A stretch of DNA of 64,000 nt from Sthenelais limicola (GCA_942159475.1 OW804094.1:56106966-56170965); one strand, 5' to 3'; shown: positions 1-10,977, counted from the stretch's first letter. Made by a program: numbers and translations. The notes: generated from the sequence alone by a model not told the origin.

Positions 1-2578
1 ACCTTAATACATGAAAACAAAATTGTCTCTGACCCGAAAGAAATCCTAGATATAGGGAAAAATTTCTACAAATCACTCTATTCTAAAAGGGAGCTGGAAC
101 ACCCAGACACCCACAATTTCATAGAGTTCGAAGAAAGTAAAAAAATAAGTGATCAAGAAAAAAACTTGTTAGAGAGAAATATCTCTGAACGCGAAATTAT
201 TTCCGCATTAAAAGACACAAAGTCTGGCAAATCACCTGGATCAGATGGTCTAGGGGCTGCTTTCTACAAAGCATGCTGGACGGAAATAAAAGATCTCTTT
301 ATGGAGATGATGACTGAATGTTTTATCGATGAAGAAATGTCAAAAGAACAAAGAAGAGGGTTAGTAAATGTTATCCCCAAAAAGGGGGTAGACTCCAGAC
401 ACATCGCCAACTGGAGACCTATAACTTTACTTAACTTGGACTATAAAATTATTTCTAAAGTTGTTGCCAACAGGCTAAATTCTCTTCTTCCAAATTTAAT
501 TGACCAAGATCAGCATGGTTTCGTGAAAAATAGATACATAGGTGATGCGGTAAGAAGAATCGATGATACCATATGGTGGCTCCAAGAAAATAGTCAAAAA
601 GGGTTTATTTTATCCCTCGACTTTTCTAAAGCCTATGATTCTATTGATTGGGAATTCCTATTTCGTTGTTTAGAATCTTATAACATGAGCGAATATATTA
701 TTAAATGGGTTAAAACCCTACTAAAAAATTCCAAAGCCTGCTTCTGCAATAATGGTTCAATCTCGACATCTTTCGAGATCAATAGAGGAATGAAACAGGG
801 AGACCCCCTATCATCGACTCTATTTACATTAGTCGTAGAAAAATTAGCAGACAAAATAAGATTGGATAATGAAATTGATGGTACCCAACACAGCAAGCTC
901 GTGCAATTCGCCGACGACATAACCTTAACCATTAAAAATGAAAATTCTTTGATAAATGCCCTAAAAACAATCCAAAATTTTTCTAGCGTATCAGGTCTCA
1001 ATCTGAACATCGGGAAAACCAAAAGGGTTTCAATATAGGAAACATCAACTGTGTCAATGATGAAATAAGAACAATACAATGGGTACAAGAAATGAAGGTA
1101 CTAGGGATAGTTTTAACATATCCTCGTGAACATCAAAAGATAGTGGATAAGAATTGTAAATCCCTATCAGATGAAATCAAAGAAATCGCCAACTCCTGGG
1201 GCAACAGAAGCCTAACAATCAAAGGGAAGATAGTTATATGTAACACATTACTTCTGTCTAAAATCCAATATATCTTATCATGCATAGCAATAAGTAAAGA
1301 AACTGTCAAAATCTTTGAAAACACTCTCCTTGACTTCATTTGGAATAAAGGATAAAAAAACATTGGTACAAAGTGGCTCACCCAAAATATTGACAGAGGG
1401 GGCCTGGGACTTAGATCCCTTACTAACATAATAAAGGTTAATAGAATAAGATGGATACAGAGAGCACTGTTAGCTCCAAACAACAAATGGTCGTGTATAC
1501 TTAGATCTGTAGAAGGTAGATCGATCGACGATATCTTTCTGTCAAGAGAAAAACCTAATAAAACACACAATGAGTTCTACCAAGACATGTTCGAGGTGTG
1601 GGCGGAAGTTTTCTACAAACATGGCCTTGAATCCTCTGCGGAGGTTCTTAAAGAAAGAGTATGGAGAAACTCTCATATTAAATGTAATAAAAAAACCATC
1701 TGTTTTAATAACTGGATAGAAGCAGGGATTACCCAAGTGAAAGATGTGTACGATAATGATTTGAAATTCTTATCATCCCCTCAATTGGAGGAAAGATACG
1801 GTATCCAGGTTCATTTCTATGACAGGCTGCAAGTTATGCACGCCATTCCTGTAAAATGGAAAAGAATGATCAACGCCTTAGAACTTAATGTAATCGCGGA
1901 AGATGTAATGATCAAAATTGGTGCAACTAGAGTCAATGTATTAAAAACGAATGCCAAGGTGCTATATAACATGTTTATTTTAGGCACAAGAATAGACATC
2001 CCTAAACTGGCTAAATGGTCAGAAATCCTAAATGTACAAGATCCCCTCGACAATGAAGAGGAATGGAAACATATATTCCAGTTACCATATAAGATCACAA
2101 TCGATGTCAGGCTACAGGCCCTACAATATAAAATTTTACATAGAAACATCTGTTGTAATGTAATTTAAAACACATGGCCATTAAACTATCTAATGACTGT
2201 GACTATTGTGGCAGACGTGACGATATAGTTCACTTTTTTATAAAATGTAAAAAAGTCGAAGATTTCTGGATCGACATTAAAGATTGGATCACCAACTTAA
2301 TAGGGTTCAGCACGATGATAAGACAACCTTTTACTCCTCGACAGATCTTTTTTGGTCTAAGAGGAAAAGGAGTCAAAACTAGGCAAATAAACTTTATCAT
2401 TTTGGCAGGCAAGTCATACATACATCGCCAAAGGCTTTTCGAAGCTAACCACATTGAGTATAACAATTTTTTGCCAGAGCTCAAAAAAAGATTAAGTAGG
2501 TTAAAAGTTGCCGCAGAGTATAATAACACTGCTAAGAAACAGTTCAAACCATGGAAAGATATTTATCTTCAACTGTAA
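1..2578 (+). pseudogene. LINE ORF2 reverse transcriptase, broken by two frameshifts and one stop
   Basis: This is the pol protein of a non-LTR retrotransposon, which copies element RNA at a nicked target. Visible RT blocks are NWRPITLLNLDYK (about 400-440), LDFSKAYDS (about 620-645), GMKQGDPLSSTLF (about 790-830) and the catalytic FADD (about 905-920). The C-terminus has a CDYC ... HFFIKC zinc-knuckle-like motif (2199-2250), usual for L1-like ORF2. The frame breaks at about 1025 (an extra base in an A/G run), carries an in-frame TAA at 1353-1355, and shifts again near 2160. Aligning by eye to the other L1-like LINE in this window restores colinearity across each break, so these are disablements and not separate genes. 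The endonuclease domain is not in the window. No activity is expected. Confidence 0.85.
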
Positions 2579-2893
2579 GATATGTTTCTTACGGTGTAAC
2601 TACATTGTCTTTTTAACTGTGTGTCGAAAAAGAAAAATCTGAAAATCATGAAAAAAATACAAAATGAGGAAAATCCCGCAGAAAAATAATGTCCAAATAA
2701 GTAAAAAATGTATCTCGTAACCTTGCATTGTAAACTATTCCTATGTTTATTTAGATCAAAGGCCACTTCTCTACATCTTTTATTGTAAGGAGTGTGGCAA
2801 ACTACGAATCTTCACAGATACGCATCGTTTTCTCTTGTTTTTACTCATGTTTCTGATGAATAAAGATCCGATGTTGGACAAAAACAAAAAAAA
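1..2893 (+). mobile_element. L1/Tx1-like LINE, 3' portion (5' end outside window)
   Basis: The reverse-transcriptase frame is already open at base 1, so the 5' part lies outside the window. Coding sequence runs to 2578. An AT-rich 3' UTR follows, with an AATAAA at about 2859 and an A-rich tail near 2880-2893. The RT motifs and the C-terminal Cys/His motif are of the L1/Tx1 kind. It is a different family from the minus-strand LINE at 20323-23831, whose protein is alignable but clearly diverged. Confidence 0.85.
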
Positions 2894-2971
2894 TATTATT
2901 TCTCAGAAAGCCCTAAAATCTGTGAAAATGTCCCCTGACATGTATCTCATCTCTGACTTTCTATAGGAAGC

Positions 2972-4070
2972 ATGCAGTCAGCCCTTGCAAGAGCGGCGGC
3001 CGATCGCCAGCATGAAGCCTTCAGACCTGGAACTGTGGCTAATAGACAGTCGTCTGTCATTCTCTACCTCGGCTTCTGCCAGTTCCTCATGTTAGACTTC
3101 TACAATCCAGAGCCAGCCCACCTGTGTTGGTTTGTGGAATACCTTGCTCTACATGGAAGAGTAAATAATACTATCAAGAATACACTTTCAAGTCTAAAGA
3201 CTTACTACAGGCTAGCTCTTCTTTCTACAGCAGCCTTCGAATCACCGATGACTACTACTGCACTTCGCGCTCTTGACTTATCGCTCAAGCATGTGCCACT
3301 CCAAAGGGCTCCGGCATCTCCGACCCTCCTTGCCCAAGTCGTCAGTGTAATCTCTAACCATAAATATTTTCTACAGCTTAGAGCTGCATTTATATTAATG
3401 TTCATGGCATTCTTTAGGCAAAGTAATTTATGCCCCAAGACATCTAAATATTTTGACTCTTCTCGTCAGCTCACAAGGAGTGATTTACTCTTGTTGCCTA
3501 CAGGTGTTCAAATAATAATTAAATGGTCTAAGACACTGCAATCTGGCCTTGCGCCTAGGACAATCTTCATACCTGCTCTTCCATCTAGCAGCTTGTGCCC
3601 CCTGAATGCGATCTCACGCCTTATAATGACACTATCACTATTAGGTTGTACCCCGATCTTCACCATTTGAGGATGGTACTCCCATGACGACACGTTTTCT
3701 ACCAACTGCTTGGTCTCAAGCAATATCTGACATTGGTGGTGACCCAAAAACCCTGTCACTTCGCAGTCTAAGAAGGGGCGGGGCGTCATACGCCTATTTT
3801 GAGGGAGGTACTAATTTAAATGACATTCGTTCCCATGGTACTTGGGTTAGTGACTCTGTGTTAGCGTATTTACGCCCCCCCTCAGGGTTATTCAACATCT
3901 GTCCATTCAGCACTTATGAACATTTCACATTTATAATAATACATTTCTCTTTGGCTATAAAATTCCTGTTATTCACTGCTTGTATGTACATGCTTGTCAT
4001 TTATGTATTCCATCAAGAATTACTTCAATGTACGACAAAAGCCAGGAGAAAGTTTTATCGCCATGCATGA
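2972..4070 (+). pseudogene. Tyrosine recombinase (YR) gene, frameshifted
   Basis: The first part (2972-3670) has an N-terminal SAM-like DNA-binding region and the catalytic-domain start. The catalytic Arg I context is FFRQSNL (about 3405-3435). A one-base insertion near 3667 shifts the frame, and coding continues from 3684 with SLRSLRRGGASY and then GTWVSDSVLAYL, which contains the candidate nucleophile Tyr. The usual HxxR box reads RSLR here, so the His appears replaced by Arg. The gene may be the YR of a DIRS/Ngaro-type element or of a YR DNA transposon. No RT lies beside it, so the class is open. A splice-acceptor-like TTTCTATAG lies just before the first ATG, so an upstream exon is possible. 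Pieces of the same element recur at 4325-4358, 4386-4515 and 9246-9376. Confidence 0.75.
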
Positions 4071-4114
4071 GACAAATAAATGTTGAATTTCAATCCTCTG
4101 CGTTTTGTTGTAAT
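3955..4114 (+). repeat. YR-element 3' region, copy 1
   Basis: This 160-base stretch is the undivided copy of a sequence that is split elsewhere. Bases 3955-3987 recur at 4325-4358, and 3986-4114 recur at 9246-9376, almost unchanged. It shows what the second copy looked like before the 4.9-kb transposon entered it. Confidence 0.85.
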
Positions 4115-4324
4115 GTTCTTCTCTTTCGAGAAATCGGAAGAGGGGGGCATTGCGCACGCAGAGCTCTCTCCTCCCAGGTGACGTCAGATCCTGTAAACGT
4201 TCTCGGACGTCGGCGTCTCGTCCTCTCTTTTCTCCATCATTCTCCGATTCAGGCAATTTCACTGCCCACCTTCCCACCCATACCATTTATACATTTCTAC
4301 ATTTATATAACTTTCTCTTCATAG
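4115..4324. other. Spacer between the two YR 3'-region copies
   Basis: About 210 bases of moderately GC-rich, pyrimidine-rich sequence. I see no coding frame and no repeat partner elsewhere in the window. Confidence 0.5.
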
Positions 4325-4385
4325 GCCTATAAAATTCCTGTTATTCACTGCTTATATGAGATGCGATCTATCAAAATCCCATGTC

Positions 4386-4515
4386 GTTCCTCATGTTAGA
4401 CTTCTACAATCCAGAGCCAGCCCACCTGTGTTGGTTTGTGGAATACCTTGCTCTACATGGAAGAGTAAATAATACTATCAAGAATACACTTTCAAGTCTA
4501 AAGACTTACTACAGG
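4386..4515 (+). repeat. 130-bp YR gene fragment lodged in the transposon's left end
   Basis: This is nearly identical to 3084-3213 of the YR gene and encodes the LDFYNPEPAHLCWFVEYLA region. It is bordered by CCCATGTC at 4378-4385 and 4516-4523, the same octamer that belongs to the terminal inverted repeat. It looks like an insertion into the inverted repeat, or template-switch repair from the neighbouring YR copy. Confidence 0.75.
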
Positions 4516-4797
4516 CCCATGTCCCATGTCGGCAAAATCGATTTTGGAGTTAGCTCTTGGATGGGTAAGCAGCAGGAAAGAGCTTTCCAATGATGTATAG
4601 AGCTTAATTTTAGGCCTATTAGGTATATTTCTATGATTGCGGTGAGTATTTAAGGGACGCGGTTACTGGAGGAGTGACCTTCGGCGCGCCATCCTTGGTT
4701 ACGGGCATTTGTTATCAAGCGATTTCTATGAAATTTGGGACACACTTTACTAACTACCATAGCCATAAAATATACCAAATTCAGTTCATTTACTTAG
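4516..4797. other. Left subterminal region of the transposon, no gene
   Basis: Inner left inverted-repeat sequence, then AT-rich DNA up to the MITE at 4798. No coding frame is recognisable. Confidence 0.5.
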
Positions 4798-5012
4798 TAC
4801 TGTAAACGTATTTATTTTCGCGCAGATAAATTTTCGCGCACTAAGTCCTTTGACACCTTTTCGCGGGGATTTAAATTCGCGCAGCAAGGAAGTATCACAC
4901 ATTGTTTATGCAATAATTATACCTTTCACGCAGGATTTATTTTCGCGCACAAAGGTAGGTGCGCGAAAATAGCGAAAATAAATACTGCGCGAACATTGAT
5001 ACGTTTACAGTA
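4798..5012. mobile_element. MITE with 13-bp perfect terminal inverted repeats
   Basis: It starts TACTGTAAACGTA (4798-4810) and ends with the exact complement TACGTTTACAGTA (5000-5012). The interior is rich in TTTTCGCGC motifs in both orientations. At 215 bp with no ORF, it is a small non-autonomous DNA element lying inside the larger transposon, downstream of the transposase gene. Confidence 0.8.
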
Positions 5013-5225
5013 ACTTATTATTTTATCGCGCGATGAAAATTGGGTGAAATTTGGGCAAAATACATTTCTAGGAGACTTTTGTGGGATTTATGTCGGACGC
5101 GTCGTCATGCAAAATGACCAGTTCATATGATTGGATTTTTCTCAGATTTGGGGCAGGTATTATAGACCAGTAGGGCCACAATATATAAAAAAATCAGTGC
5201 ATTTCATTTAATATTTTTTATTTTA

Positions 5226-8200
5226 TTACCCTGTTAACATGAGTATAATAATTTTGTACAAAATTCTTCGGTGCAGTGCTTGCAATATATACATGATAAC
5301 ACACCTATTCATTCTAACAAAACAAAATGTACAACAGTATTCACCAGTATTAAAATCAGTAATAAAATCAGTAATAACATCAATAAAATAGCAGCCCCTA
5401 CCCCTACCCCTACCCCTCCCCCTCCCTTTACCCCTCCCTGGCCGGCGTTGCTCAACATTTCCCCTCCCCCTCCCCCTACCTCTCTTTGCTGGAGGAGGTG
5501 CAACCTCCCCATCAGAAGAAGATTCTGAAGATTCCCTTACCCTGCCCCTTCCCCTTACTGTTCCTCTACCCCTACCCCTACCCCTACCCCTACCCCTACC
5601 CCTACCCCTACCCCTACCCCTAGCTTGAGGTTCCTCTTGAGGTTCCTCCTCCTCCTCAGAAGATTCATCACCACCTAATTGTAATGATTTGTCAGAAGAA
5701 GATTCCCTGTCCCTTCCCCTTCCCCTTCCTCTACCCCTCCCTCTTCCTCTAGCCCTTCCACTTCCCCTCCCTCTACCTCTTACTGGGGCGACTGCAGGAG
5801 CCTGTACAATGTAGCCATCCCCCCCCCCCACACTCCCTGGCCCTTCTTCAGGTACAGTTGGTTTGGGGCACATAATGTCTTTGGTTTCTTCGGTACAAAA
5901 ATCACGAATAGAATTAAAAAGATACCACTGTCTGTATTCAGACAGTCCAGGAGAAGGTACAATGGGTGGGTTGTCCTGAGGGACATCACCCACATCAACA
6001 GTAAGCATTTTAAAAGTACCACTATTTTCAGAGCCTACAAATGGCCTGAAAGAAATAACACCAGGTTTGTCACTAGAAAATTCAAAATGATGATACCCTT
6101 TGATACCTGGAAAAGATTTGGAGAAAGGTGACAGGAATGCCTGCCAGTCGTAAAATGGAACAAAAACAGTACCCCTTTCATCACCTACAAGTTGGGCCTG
6201 GTTGACCCCCCCTGGCGTACTGCACTGCACACTTTTAATAACTGTCTTTTAATTGCTGAAGAGAAGAAACGTTGTCCCGGCGAAATTGTTTTTTCAAGAG
6301 ACCAAAGCACCAGTCGGGGGCAAACTTAGTGTGCCCAGTAATCAAAAAGTTAAGTGTAATAGACCTGTGCCTTCCAGTAAGGACACACCACATCAAATAG
6401 GCCAAAACATACCGGTTCTTGTTCTGGCCACTACAATTGTCACAGTTAAGATCTAAATCTTTCTCCCCCAGACCATAGTTTTCAAAGTAATGATTCAGAT
6501 AAGAAATAACTGCATTTGACCCCTTACTGGTGCAATGGCTCTCATCTATAAGGTAGTTAACTTGTCTAGGCATTCCTTCCATGCAAATACCGAACAGGCC
6601 TACCTTCCCCGGGGTGAGAAAATAAAGGGGACCTGGTTGCATCGGGTAAGAAGGTAAATGCACTTGTTGTGCAAAGTCAAAACTGAGATGTACTCGAATG
6701 TCACATGAGCAAGGGGCATGTTTGCCAAGGGGGGGTTCACCATTGTCTCTGTATGCTTCTTTTGCATCAGCACAATATTTCTGATAAAGAGTTCTCTCGT
6801 CTGCTACAGTGTCTAAATGTTTCTGCTGTTTCTTTAACTTGGCAGCTTTCACAACTTCAGGTAAATTACTACTACAAGAAATGTCTCTGTTATTACGCTG
6901 GCACTCCCAGCAGAGGTCTGTCATGGGACGACTTGTGACTATTTTAGGAAGATACTTGCGCCATAAATGACCAAAAGTGGAGTAGGCAACAGCCCTATTG
7001 CCAGTCTCTTGCATGGCTTGTGTGTAAAGACGATGAACTTCAGCTTTTGTAGAACGGCAGGGGAGAATTAAGATGTCGTCTCTGTGGTGAGAAGATACTC
7101 TGCCTGGCAAGACAAGAGCATGTATTTCGGCATAAGATGTGATGAAGTTGATAGTGTTCTTCAGGTCATCTATTGGCAAAGACCTGACAGCACGGTGACC
7201 ACCACCCTGTCGTGCACGAGTGACCAGACCATCCTCAGCGAAGGATTTTAGCAAAACTGTCAGCAAGTTTTGGCTAATCCTAGAAGTGAAGATAGAGAAA
7301 AGAAATAGAAAAAATAATTAATAATAATTTAATCGTTGGCAAAGGAAGAAATTGAACATAATGCAGGATCTTAAAATGACAATACCAAAATATTGATTCT
7401 TAGCAAATAATCATGTTATTATGAATAGCTATCTAATGTTCAGTATTAATGGGCACAACAAGATTCATGATAATACTCACTTGTAAAGGAATTTAAAGGT
7501 AGCTTTGCAAATAGGCTTGTTATGCATCCTGTAGTGGCTCTTTGGGTGTTTTCTCTCTCCCTTCCACTGGCGCCCCTTCTTGGTTGGACTGCATCGATCA
7601 CTGTTGTCAGTAACAGTATTGAAAACGCCAAAGAGTGCCATGTTGAGCTCATCTGAAACGACAGTATAACAATAATGTAAAAATGAATTTGTGACTGACT
7701 AATATCACCGACACCAATCTTAGTCTGAGTCCCTACAGTTATCCTACGTAATTAGTTATCCTATGTAATTGGGTAGCACGTGTCCTCATTATTTAACAAG
7801 CTACAGCTTAAAATACTGAATGAGTATTATACATGCATGTATGGGCAATGAGGCAATAGAGAAAAACATTATTTTGAAATTACCTCGATGGATTTGGTCA
7901 TGTTCCGACCGATGAGAGATGTGCTGTTCCACAGTGAACTGGTCTATGCATGGCCCGCCGTTAAACAATCGGCAGTTACATCTGAAATGGACAAAATCCT
8001 AGATTTTAATTTGCCCATAATGACACAAACAAACAATATATTTTTAACCCTACATTCCACACGAGAAGAGTAAGGAATCTCAGACGTCCCAAGTAAATAG
8101 CTACTCCCCAGATCTCGAGGGCCTTAAACTCCCCACGCACGAACAACACCATGCGACGTAAAACATACACCAATTAAATTTTAGAACCTCTAAATATACC

Positions 8201-8633
8201 CACAAGGTATCTAGCACATATAACAGCATTGGATTATAGATTTGGAATGATTTCCAGGGATGTACATAGCATAGTTTTCAGATCGCGTCCCACAGCGTGT
8301 CAACACACACGATAGAAAAGATGGCTGCAGAGCACCAACACTTACCGAAACGTGGAGCACTTTTCCCGTTCCTCGTCCAGGACTGCCTGCATGTGATCAA
8401 TAATAAGAATAGGTTCTGATGCTTCCTCAACTTCTTCTTCGTTCGTCTCCGGAGTTTCAGGCTGATCAGGGACGTCTGGTTCTCCATCCGAGTCAGATTC
8501 CACCGTCTCCACCGTCGTTGAACACAAAATACTCTTCAATGAGGTTACGCCATTCGGTGTTGTCGACAACACCTCCCAAATTGGCTCGAGCGATGCCATT
8601 AAGAGCTTCTGCGACGGTGGCCTCAGCTTCCAT
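5226..8633 (-). CDS. Putative RNase H-fold transposase (DUF7869-like), four exons, two frameshifts
   Basis: I infer four exons: 8633-8346 (start ATG 8631-8633), 7981-7884, 7652-7481 and 7279 to about 5226. Each junction has GT donor and AG acceptor, and phases agree. Exon 1 is acidic. Exons 1-2 join to give a Cys-rich [11 protein letters not shown] motif. Exon 3 is basic. Exon 4 has [20 protein letters not shown], then [14 protein letters not shown] and [11 protein letters not shown], which look like three acidic positions of an RNase H-like catalytic core. After the break it continues [24 protein letters not shown] and ends in a long Arg-Gly tail with acidic/Ser insertions. This resembles an uncharacterised animal family I recall as DUF7869; the name is from memory. 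The frame shifts near 8490-8505 (exon 1) and near 6240-6248, so this copy is broken or the assembly has indels. As the only gene between the inverted ends, transposase is the natural inference. A captured host gene is the alternative. Confidence 0.7.
5390..5780 (-). repeat. CCCCTA/TAGGGG-type repeat encoding an Arg-Gly tail
   Basis: The plus strand carries runs of CCCCTA, for example 5396-5420 and 5570-5620. Read on the minus strand in the transposase frame these are GGT AGG and give alternating Gly-Arg. Two RG tracts are separated by a Ser/Glu-rich acidic stretch. The true C-terminus is uncertain, because all frames stay open through the repeat. Confidence 0.8.
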
Positions 8634-9376
8634 GTTTAAATAATAAACCTTGGTCCATTTAAAACTTTGTTGGAGAGTAAAACACGTCTTGAATCGTCTG
8701 GAATCGAGGAATAACTGGTCGCTTCGATTCAAATCCAAGACCACGCTAGAAGATGGCGTCAGCCGGAAGTTGATCTTTCGGAGCGGCTGGACCAATCACA
8801 GGGCTGTATCGACCCCACGTGGGCTCCCTTGACCACCCTAGCAACCATTGTTTATGCTCTATGCACTTGGAGACAGCTCTGTGATTGGTTTACTTACGCG
8901 GCGATTCAAAAGGGAAGAATCCCATTGGCTAGAGGAGATTCGCGGCTTTCCGAGGATACCAAATGTGATGGGGTACCCTACGCTCAAATGTCCACGGCGT
9001 ACGCGTGAATTTAGTGAAAAATAGCCTTCGGCTCCTTTGTTTAAACCCATCCAACCATGTTAGGAAAATGTTTACCGGCCGTTATGAAGCGTAAATTATT
9101 GTTTTTGGTACAAAAAATTTTCCAGTCTCAAAACAAACATAAAAAAAAGTTTTCGACCGAGTCCTATACCACCTTTGGAGCCCTATATCTCAAAATGAAA
9201 GTTGCCGACATGGGACTCTTTTTGATGAATCAACTCACATGAATGATGTACATGCTTGTCATTTATGTATTCCATCAAGAATTACTTCAATGTACGACAA
9301 AAGCCAGGAGAAAGTTTTATCGCCATGCATGAGACAAATAAATGTTGAATTTCAATCCTGTGCGTTTTGTTGTAAT

Positions 9377-10440
9377 GGTGTCTACATATTGTTACTCTGT
9401 TCTTCTTGTGCGAAAGGTTGCTTCACAGTCGTGAACAACCCGGGGAATTGGTGTGTGAGATATTAAAAGAGAGAGCTGGCGAGGTCCATTAGATCCTGTC
9501 ATTGTCTTTGTTCTTGATTTGATAAGCTAAGTTCCCATAGTCGCTTAAGATTGTCGATCGGACATTACAATTTGGTGCCATGACCAGTTGGATCTACTAG
9601 CAGAGTGAGATTGGGCAGTAGGCATTGGTAACCTGTAACGGGGATTGCCAATGGCAGCTGCAAGGGGAAGAGACCGGGTCTCAACAGGCCCGGGTACCCT
9701 GTTATCGGTGGACCAGTTTCTGGAACAGACTAATCAGACTATTCATGATTTGGAACAGAGATTGGCCCAGTCGAAGGTGAAATTTGGTGATGAAGATGAT
9801 TCAAACCCGGCGGCTCATTTAGAGCCTGAGGTACGAGTTAAATCGATAATTGAAGCTAACAGTTCAGGCTCTGATGATGATGGCACATGGAAATTGGTCT
9901 CAAACTCGGATAACCTGAAAGTTACGCTGAGGAGGAAAGTTGCTGCTTTACCACGGAGTGATATGAAAAACACACCGGTGGTAGAAGTTATTGGCGAAGA
10001 ATTGGATCTTGATTATGATTTTGAACGTGGGCATCTACCACTGATGACCCCAGTATATATAACTAAGGTTGATATTACAAGACGTATATAGACGTTACAA
10101 TCGGAGTGGACCCAGGATCATATCAAGAATAGGCGTATGACCTATGATCGATTAGATCAGCTCATCACTGCCCAGGTGCGCACGTTGGGCTTAATGAATG
10201 ATTCGGTAATGGAGTCCGCGAGAAAGGGAAGACAGGCTTTGGAGCGGGCAGCCAATACTGAGTCATAATTGGTGTTAGCGAAGAAGGAAGAGGCTCGTTT
10301 GAGGTCTGTTATAAAGGATCAAAGCGAGAAACTCACTACTGTAGAAGCGAAGCGTGCATGGGAGCGCAAGAACAATGAACGGATGAAGAGATATTTGGAA
10401 GAAATTAACCCATTGAGGACGGGCTGATGCCTCAAGGCAT
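9377..10440 (+). mobile_element. LTR-retroelement remnant: LTR end, primer site and leader with gag-like ORF
   Basis: Sequence ending ...ACATTACA at 9569 looks like an LTR 3' end. It is followed by TGGTGCCATGACC (9573-9585), one base off the primer site of the LTR element at 13723. The flanking words TACAATTTGGTGCC and TGACCAGTTGG are otherwise shared with that element, so the two are relatives. The 5' part of the LTR is missing or unrecognised, directly abutting the YR repeat at 9376. No 3' LTR was found. Confidence 0.55.
9645..10428 (+). pseudogene. Gag-like coiled-coil ORF of the LTR remnant
   Basis: The 148-codon ORF 9645-10091 starts shortly after the primer site. It is hydrophilic, with a heptad-like DQFLEQTNQTIHDLEQRL stretch and an acidic middle. 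After an in-frame TAG (10089-10091) the same frame continues with helical, Lys/Glu/Arg-rich sequence, is stopped again by TAA at 10266-10268, and reads on to about 10426. I cannot see a zinc knuckle or the usual capsid core. Position and composition suggest the N-terminal part of a gag protein. A non-gag leader protein cannot be excluded. Confidence 0.45.
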
Positions 10441-10530
10441 CAACATCAAAATGGCTCAGGGGATGGGCTGATGCCTCAAGGCATCACACATAATTTGGCT
10501 CAGGGGACGGGGTGATGCCTCAAGGCATCA
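10425..10530. repeat. Three copies of an 18-bp perfect palindrome
   Basis: TGATGCCTCAAGGCATCA occurs at 10425-10442, 10469-10486 and 10513-10530, at a regular 44-bp step, with conserved GGCTCAGGGGA between copies. Each copy can form a hairpin with a two-base loop. Confidence 0.9.
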
Positions 10531-10977
10531 ATTTTTTATATAAATTGAAGGGGGCATAACTTAATGAAAAATGAACGGATTTTGATGAAATTTGAAATAT
10601 ATGTATACAAACACACTAGAAATATTTTTATAGGTATGTTGTCATGGAGACAATAATGATGACGTCATAACTAACATGCATAAATGCTGGAAAGTGAATT
10701 TGGAGCAAGGTTGCCGCCATATTGCACCCAATTGAGACCCATTATTTTAATTATTGAAGACCAAATTCTAGAAATTATGAAAAAATATGATCAATAACTG
10801 TTTACACCTATTAAACGATGTACATATGACACATATTATTTGAAGAAAATATTCTTAAAGTGTTTTTAAACCCTATACGTCATGTTAAACACCCGTCCTG
10901 AAGCCCAAAAAGGGGGAAAAGGGCCCCCGTCAGCCAGGCAAAATATGTGTTATTAACAGTTCTGCAATTTCATAGAA
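10531..10977. other. AT-rich spacer, no gene seen
   Basis: The sequence includes a GCATAACTTAATGAAAAATG segment that looks like dispersed repeat DNA, and a purine run AAAAAGGGGGAAAAGGGCC near 10906. No coding frame of note. Confidence 0.5.

Larger units (their letters stand above)
4359..9245 (-). mobile_element. DNA transposon with imperfect terminal inverted repeats and a spliced transposase-like gene
   Basis: The flanks 4325-4358 and 9246-9376 together rebuild the YR 3' region seen intact at 3955-4114, so about 4.9 kb has been inserted. ATG is shared at both junctions (4356-4358 and 9246-9248) and may be a 3-bp target duplication. Near both ends, in opposite orientation, lies TCCCATGTCGGCAA (left 4522-4535, right complement about 9202-9215). 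Outside it is a weaker matching stretch with ATCAAAA (left about 4370, right about 9224). The left end is interrupted by a 130-bp YR fragment between repeated CCCATGTC. The only substantial gene inside is the minus-strand gene at 5226-8633. Exact termini are uncertain by roughly 10 bases. Confidence 0.65.

Noticed and set aside
5271..5528. Plus-strand ORF with [10 protein letters not shown]
   Set aside because: Antisense shadow of the Arg-Gly-encoding repeat of the minus-strand gene.
5390..5640. CCCCTA hexamers as an interstitial telomere
   Set aside because: The unit is not TTAGGG, and it is kept in frame with a coding tail.
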